NCBI RefSeq assembly: GCF_963662255.1
Contig: NC_085052.1
Span: forward strand, 7,939,307 to 8,003,306
DNA length: 64,000 nt
Reading direction: 5' to 3'
Source: Cinclus cinclus
Taxonomy: Eukaryota > Chordata > Aves > Passeriformes > Cinclidae
Shown here: positions 59,701-64,000 of the stretch, piece after piece
Layout of the letters: the number at the start of each line of letters is the position of its first letter
How positions within the stretch are numbered: position 1 is the stretch's first letter
Program-made: the position numbers and the translations under genes
Notes under the pieces: generated by a model
What the model was told of the DNA's origin: nothing
Seen by the model: the letters and a program-made list of their open reading frames with translations, nothing else
Databases searched by the model: none

Positions 59701-62700
59701 GAATGTGACACCTGTGGAAGAAAAACCTGAAGTCATTCTTACTGGTAAAAAGCTGCCCATTAGGGTAGAAATATTCTAATACACAAAGACATGACAACAA
59801 AAGGAGACAAAACTTTTAAGTTCTAGAAAGATAAATACATGCTGATAATTCCTGCTATCTAGAAACGCTCAGAATACTTGGGGCAACTATAAAGTGAAAT
59901 AACTCACAGTATTTTCTTTATCAGCTGCAGCTATGCAGTTCTCTCTACCAGTTTTGTCTTCCATAGAACTTCCTAGAAGCAGAAGTATTTGCAAAGGGAT
60001 CTGATTAACAACACTAACACATGCCTATGTTATGGAATATTTGCAGGGAGAAACAAGGCTCTTGGCTACTCCTACTGTTCTGCCAGCCCATTTGAGCAAA
60101 TTGAGATGCTTGCACCATGACACACTCTGGAAGTCACTTGTTTTCTTTCTGATATTACATTTATTCAATAATGCAATCAGTGGTATTATTAAAACAACAG
60201 TTTCACCTTCTGTGCTTATCACCCAATACTGAGAAACAAAACACTCTGAAACAAGAGATTGTGACTTTCCAGTGAGTGCCACATAAACCTTGTGCTTTTT
60301 GCTGAGTTTTTCTTTACCAAACAACTCTTAGAAGACGTTCAGCTAAGCCTGCATATCAATATAGTAGGAACTCTTGTTTTTATAAGTGGGCAACTCACCC
60401 ACCTACAAAGACTTTGTTTCTGTTCTAGGCTGCATATACCGTTCAAATCTTAGTCTGGCAGGCCTGTCCAAGGTCTCCACTGAGACAACATAGAACTCAC
60501 ATGGCCATTTTTTACCCATCTGGAAGCAAGTCAATCTTGTGAACTCTGCCTGAAATAAAACTCTTGCCTAACATGAAATCATATTTCATTAACTCTCCAG
60601 ACCCAACATGTTTGTACATAAAACTGGTTCAAAATGAAGTCTTTTATCTCTCTCCAGCTTGGAGTAAGAGAACATGGATCAGACAGTACCAAAGCACTTA
60701 AGAGGTAAGAATCATTGCTGAAGGAACTCCAACTCCCACATACTGGTCCAAATTCCCTAACACTTCAATTATCCTGTTGGGTTTTTTAGTTTCTGAGGCA
60801 TTTCAGCAGGCACAAGTTTGGATAATTAGGAGTTGTATTTACAAGACATGCTCATACTGATGATGTGTATCAACAACAAACCATATACACAATCACAGAA
60901 GAATAAAGTCAAGATACCTCTGTCAAGCTTAGGACAAAGTCTCTCTTATTGCACTTGTGCTGCTAAGACTTTCTGTACTGTTCCTACGTTTGTCAAAAAT
61001 ACCCTGTACTGTTTGCTTACAAAATATTGGATTTTGTTAAGTATTTCAGAAACTCAGCCTCAAAACTAAAAGCTTTTCAACAGTAAGTTGGTACCTGTGA
61101 CCCTGTTGCTTAAATCTGCATCTGCAACTTCATTATGTTGAAGATTAAGTGGTACTGCCATCATGTAAAGGTTGCCATTAGAGTATGACCCAAGGCGGCT
61201 GTGGGCCAGGTAACTGCAAAAGCATGGATTTAAAGATTAATTCAGGCAGGCTCACAAATTAAAAGTATTTTTGGTTCATATTCTGAAGATATATTTAAGC
61301 ATTCATTTTGGAAGGCTAATTCTCTACCATCTATTTCTTTTGTTTGCACAGCAAAGCACTTTCTGCATTAAAGAACTCAACAACGAAAACTACATTTAAA
61401 TGATGAAAATTTCTTTAGGAGAGGAACACACCGACAAATAGGAGTAGCCATCAACACCTGCACGTGAAGGTCGCTGCGTCCCTGGAGGAGACCTCGCTGT
61501 ACTTTCATTAAGAGATGTTTGTAGTAATAAAGAACACAGGCTGCCCTCCTGGGTTCCTTATGCCCGGGTGTCTGAGGGAAATCACTGCCCAAAGAGCGGC
61601 TGCCTGAAGGGACACAATGCCCTGAGCTCTGCCGAAATGCAGTTTCAGCACCTGCTTTCCAAATGCTAAGACACAATGAGATGATTTTAAATGAAAAGCA
61701 TAGGAGAAAACAAACTAAAATGAACCTGCGAATAAAGCAGAGTAGTCTTCAAAGTGACACTGCAAACCAACTCCACCAGAAACGCGCTTTCGACAACCGC
61801 AATTAAACAGGTGCTATTAAAATTAAGCCGTTTTGAGTAACTCAGAATAAAATCAGACAGCCCCGTCCCACGGCCTCCAGCCAAGCTCGCAGCCAATTCC
61901 GCCACCTCCGGCCCTCTCTGCCCCCAGCAAAGGGTTCACCCCCCCCCCCCCCCCGGGCCGCCCCCGGCTCCTTTCCCGGGGGACAGCGAAGCGCTCACCC
62001 CCTGCCCCTCTCTCCCTTCAGAGCAGCGCTCACCCCCGGCCGCCTCCTGCTCCTCTCTCCCTTCAGAGCAGCGCTCACCCCCGGCCGCCTCCTGCCCCTC
62101 TCTCCCTTCAGAGCAGCGCTCACCCCCGGCCGCCTCCTGCCCCTCTCTCCCTTCAGAACAGCGCTCACCCCCGGCCGCCTCCTGCCCCTCTCTCCCTTCA
62201 GAGCAGCGCTCACCCCGTGCCCCTCTCTCCCTTCAGAGCAGCGCTCACCCCGGGCCGTCCCCTGCCCCTCTCTCCCATCACAGCAGCGCTCACCCCCTGC
62301 CCCTCTCTCCCTTCAGAGCAGCGCTCACCCCGGGCCGCCCCCTGCCCCTCTCTCCCTTCAGAGCAGCGCTCACCCCGGGCCGCCCCCTGCCCCTCTCTCC
62401 CTTCAGAGCAGCGCTCACCCCCTGCCCCTCTCTCCCTTCAGAGCAGCGCTCACCCCGGGCCGCCCCCTGCCCCTCTCTCCCTTCAGAGCAGCGCTCACCC
62501 CGGGCCGCCTCCTGCCCCTCTCTCCCTTCAGAGCAGCGCTCACCCCGGGCCGCCCCCTGCCCCTCTCTCCCTTCAGAGCAGCGCTCACCCCCGGCCGCCT
62601 CCCCGCCGTCCGCGCTGCCCCACGCGGGAAGCAGGGCCGGCCGCTCACTCGAGGACCGTCGGGAACACAAGAAGCAGCGGCCCCCGCAGGCCAGGGACGG

Positions 62701-62734
62701 CTCCAGCCGGTCCCGGCGGGTCTGTGCCGCTCAT
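46625..62734 (-). CDS. TDRD1: TDRD1 (Tudor domain-containing 1), 22 inferred exons
   Basis: A germline nuage scaffold that binds symmetrically dimethylated arginines on PIWI proteins in the piRNA pathway. Exons in transcript order: 62734-62649, 61213-61095, 59972-59908, 59711-59564, 59190-59085, 58783-58744, 57204-57111, 55631-55551, 55225-55049, 54546-54439, 53930-53760, 53492-53244, 51832-51710, 51029-50919, 50743-50573, 49690-49445, 48933-48817, 48604-48494, 48236-48069, 47741-47520, 47346-47300, 46717-46625 (TAA 46627-46625). All phases are continuous: 950 residues against about 1180 in human. Seen: MYND finger (about 133-170), the tail of the Tudor 1 module only, then three complete Tudor modules. 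The core of Tudor 1 was not found. Almost all introns are phase 1. Confidence 0.93.
48069..48933 (-). CDS. TDRD1: TDRD1 exons for the Tudor 4 module
   Basis: Exons 48933-48817, 48604-48494 and 48236-48069. [116 protein letters not shown]. The fold elements match, but the DYGN box is DYGS here (codons at 48168-48157): the Asn that normally contacts dimethylarginine is Ser. Confidence 0.95.
49445..51832 (-). CDS. TDRD1: TDRD1 exons for the Tudor 3 module
   Basis: Exons 51832-51710, 51029-50919, 50743-50573 and 49690-49445. [20 protein letters not shown] and [11 protein letters not shown] open it; [73 protein letters not shown] and [19 protein letters not shown] follow. DYGN is intact. The second exon ends at TCTG|gcaagt, a GC-AG intron; phase and homology leave little alternative. 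Confidence 0.95.
51833..53243 (-). other. TDRD1 intron between Tudor 2 and Tudor 3
   Basis: 1.4 kb without recognised coding, RNA or transposon sequence. Its donor is gtgagt and its acceptor ctctctag. Confidence 0.65.
53244..55225 (-). CDS. TDRD1: TDRD1 exons for the Tudor 2 module
   Basis: Exons 55225-55049, 54546-54439, 53930-53760 and 53492-53244. [27 protein letters not shown], then [45 protein letters not shown] and [50 protein letters not shown]. The aromatic cage residues (W/Y at LWYR, the MDYGN box) and the sDMA-contacting Asn of DYGN are intact, so ligand binding is plausible. Confidence 0.95.
55551..57204 (-). CDS. TDRD1: TDRD1 exons: tail of Tudor 1 module and linker
   Basis: Exon 57204-57111 reads [20 protein letters not shown] and [11 protein letters not shown], matching the human segment LLMEQYCSIKIVDILEEE, which closes the first extended Tudor (SN-like) module. 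Exon 55631-55551 reads [20 protein letters not shown] and matches the following human linker in spacing. The preceding core exons of Tudor 1 are not visible anywhere in the 1.5 kb intron upstream or elsewhere in the gene span. Confidence 0.85.
57205..58743 (-). other. TDRD1 intron where the Tudor 1 core is expected
   Basis: I read this 1.5 kb on the minus strand for the Tudor 1 landmarks (a WxRA strand, a DYGN box, an FPPxAIKC-like segment) and found none. It is AT-rich, with no run of N and no clear transposon. Confidence 0.7.
58744..59711 (-). CDS. TDRD1: TDRD1 MYND zinc finger exons and linker microexon
   Basis: Exons 59711-59564 and 59190-59085 encode [22 protein letters not shown] then [20 protein letters not shown] and VC. 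All eight zinc ligands of a MYND finger are present (Cys pairs CxxC, CxxC, CxxxC and HxxxC), and the sequence follows human TDRD1 ([16 protein letters not shown]). A 40-nt exon at 58783-58744 ([14 protein letters not shown]) has a good acceptor and a gtatgg donor and restores phase 0; it is likely but less certain. The finger is known as a protein-interaction module in this family. Confidence 0.9.
59908..62734 (-). CDS. TDRD1: TDRD1 N-terminal exons
   Basis: Exon 62734-62649 begins at an ATG in the CpG-rich promoter region: [15 protein letters not shown]... to FPTVL, ending phase 2 at CTCGA|gtgagc. Exon 61213-61095 continues [20 protein letters not shown] and [20 protein letters not shown]. 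Exon 59972-59908 gives [20 protein letters not shown]. The phases fit (2, 1, 0), but this part is poorly conserved and I have no protein match, so the first exon rests on splice sites, frame and position. An internal start at the MM of exon 2 is the alternative. Confidence 0.6.
61939..61955 (+). repeat. Poly(C) run
   Basis: About 16-17 consecutive C next to the minisatellite (G run on the TDRD1 strand). Such a run is likely to be length-variable and prone to sequencing error. Confidence 0.85.
61988..62600 (-). repeat. GC-rich minisatellite in TDRD1 intron 1 (about 15 copies)
   Basis: Tandem units of about 44-45 bp, with shorter units of about 34 bp lacking the gggccgccc part. On the plus strand each has ctctctcccttcag then agcagcgctcacccc; on the TDRD1 strand each has GGGTGAGCGCTGCTCTGAAG. 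It begins about 50 bp inside the intron after the first coding exon. Frames are open across it on both strands because no unit contains a stop codon; these are not genes. Confidence 0.95.
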
Positions 62735-62875
62735 TGCGCCCCGCCCTGGCGGCACCCCGGCCCTCAGGGGCGGAGCGGGGCATGTGCTGCCCGGCCGCTC
62801 GCAGGCGGCGGTGCGGCCATCGCGACCCGGGAGGCGCGGCCTGAGGAGCGTTACATTAGTCCGGGTTACTCCGAA
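62600..62875 (-). promoter_or_regulatory. TDRD1: CpG-rich TDRD1 promoter / first exon region
   Basis: A GC- and CpG-dense stretch surrounding the proposed TDRD1 ATG (62734). It contains the first coding exon, its donor and presumably the start site. No TATA box is seen. Extent is judged by eye from composition. Confidence 0.5.
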
Positions 62876-62877
62876 CC

Positions 62878-63205
62878 TCATTCAACCTGGTCATGAGCAC
62901 TTCCAGGGATGGGGCGTCCACAACTTCCCTAGGCAGCCTGTGTCAGGGCCTCACTACCCTCACATCAAAGGGTTTTTCCCAATATCTAATCTAAACCTGT
63001 CCTCTCTCAGTTTGAAGCCGTTCCCCCATGTCCGATCGCTACACGGCCTTGTAAAGAGTCCATTTTCAACTCTCTTGTACCTTTAGGTGCTAGAAGGTGT
63101 TCTCGGGTCTCCCCGGAGACTTCTTCAGGATGAACAGCCCCAGCTGCCAGCCTGATCTCATAGCAGAGGTGCTCCAGGCCTCTGAGCATCTTCGTGGCCG
63201 TAATT
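62878..63205 (-). mobile_element. CR1-type LINE 3' fragment upstream of TDRD1
   Basis: The plus strand reads cacttccagggatggggcgt, ccacaacttccctaggcagc, ctcactaccctcacatcaaa, cctgtcctctctcagtttga, ggtctccccggagacttctt and aggtgctccaggcctctgag, then catcttcgtggcc: the textbook reverse complement of a CR1 3' region. It ends about 145 bp upstream of the proposed TDRD1 start codon. Confidence 0.9.
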
Positions 63206-64000
63206 ACCAATGGTTGAACCAGTAACCCAAATTTATTTCATACCAATTCAGAAAATGACTGTAAGAGCTATGAAAAAAGCTGAAATTTGATACATAACAG
63301 TGATGAATTTGTATTTTAAAGTATTTGAATTTTGCCCTGCAGCCGAGAACATACATCACTTCATCTTCATTTCCAACCTGTTCTCGCTTTCCTTTGTCCT
63401 TTTTCATCTTTCTTTTCCATACAAGGTGTTTTCCCCTTTTCTTCAACTCTTGTTTCCTACCTCCATGCCTCGATTTTCATGGAAAAATAAACTTCATCTT
63501 CAACACTGCTGCAGTTTTATGCTACTACTCAGACATGATCTCAGGTGTTCTCAGTGCTATGCAATTAAGCTTTCACAAAAAATAAATTAATCTGATCTAT
63601 TTTAGTGTCTACATTGTTGTACTTATTATTAAAGTGTATAAAATCAGTGATGGATTTTATTTTTACATGCTCTGTACAGCAGGGAATAATTATCTCTGTT
63701 CACAGAGAAGTAGCTGAAGCACAGCTATTTTGCCTTAAGTCATTTGGCATCTGGTTGTGACAGCACTTCAGTCTAAATCATCTGTGTTTAAGTCTAGGAT
63801 CCTGTCTGCCAAAGTAAGCATTCTCAAAAGTGAACAACACAGCTGAGGGCTGCTGTGTTTTCTCTCAGTGGTTTAGATACCACCTACTAAAATCAAAGGA
63901 AAGACTCTTCCTAGCTCACATGAACCTCCAGACCCCAGCTCCAGCCTGACCTGAAACGGAGTGGATCAGAGGCTGCTCTTACAAGAAGAAGGAAAATTTG
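63206..64000. other. Region upstream of TDRD1, nothing recognised
   Basis: AT-rich sequence with short frames only. In human the next gene is CCDC186 on the opposite strand, but no exon of it is recognisable here. Confidence 0.55.

Noticed and set aside
62217..63086. 289-codon plus-strand ORF ([11 protein letters not shown] repeats)
   Set aside because: It runs through the minisatellite and into the CR1 copy; every unit lacks stops in several frames on both strands, so the openness is compositional.

Overview
The window is a piece of vertebrate, very probably avian (perhaps passerine), nuclear genome. Three multi-exon genes have GT-AG introns, the protein fragments match vertebrate families closely, and several CR1-type LINE 3' ends (the dominant bird retroposon) are present. 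The order AFAP1L2 (+), VWA2 (-), TDRD1 (-) is the conserved vertebrate neighbourhood known from human 10q25.3.

Layout. 1-14.4 kb: the 3' two thirds of AFAP1L2 (XB130, an adaptor with two PH domains and a coiled coil); its 5' exons lie before position 1. 14.4-19.1 kb: intergenic space between two convergent genes. 19.1-39.3 kb: VWA2 (AMACO, a secreted matrix protein), minus strand, complete at 12 coding exons and 755 residues. A 7 kb VWA2 intron (28.0-35.1 kb) holds, on the opposite strand, an uninterrupted 678-codon ORF at 29118-31154. It encodes a very acidic, tandemly repeated protein that I do not recognise. An LTR-like sequence lies just upstream of it, and CR1 fragments and a 500-bp purine-rich block lie downstream. 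39.3-44.1 kb: the 5' region of VWA2, with a 180-bp AGAAG microsatellite and a CpG-rich island containing a 32-bp minisatellite. 44.1-46.6 kb: spacer and TDRD1 3' UTR. 46.6-62.7 kb: TDRD1, minus strand, 22 inferred coding exons, 950 residues, a germline piRNA-pathway scaffold with a MYND finger and Tudor domains. 62.0-62.6 kb: a GC-rich minisatellite in TDRD1 intron 1. 62.9-63.2 kb: a CR1 fragment just upstream of the TDRD1 start codon.

The three genes are not functionally linked: one is a signalling adaptor, one extracellular matrix, one germline. Exons were placed by reading frame, splice-site sequence, phase continuity and resemblance to remembered human proteins; nothing was aligned by software. 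The points most worth a second look are the nested repeat ORF, the apparent absence of the TDRD1 first Tudor core although the exons on either side join in frame, the minisatellite whose unit repeats a consensus 5' splice-site sequence in the TDRD1 sense, and a DYGN-to-DYGS change in the last TDRD1 Tudor domain. No tRNA, rRNA, miRNA or CRISPR was seen.
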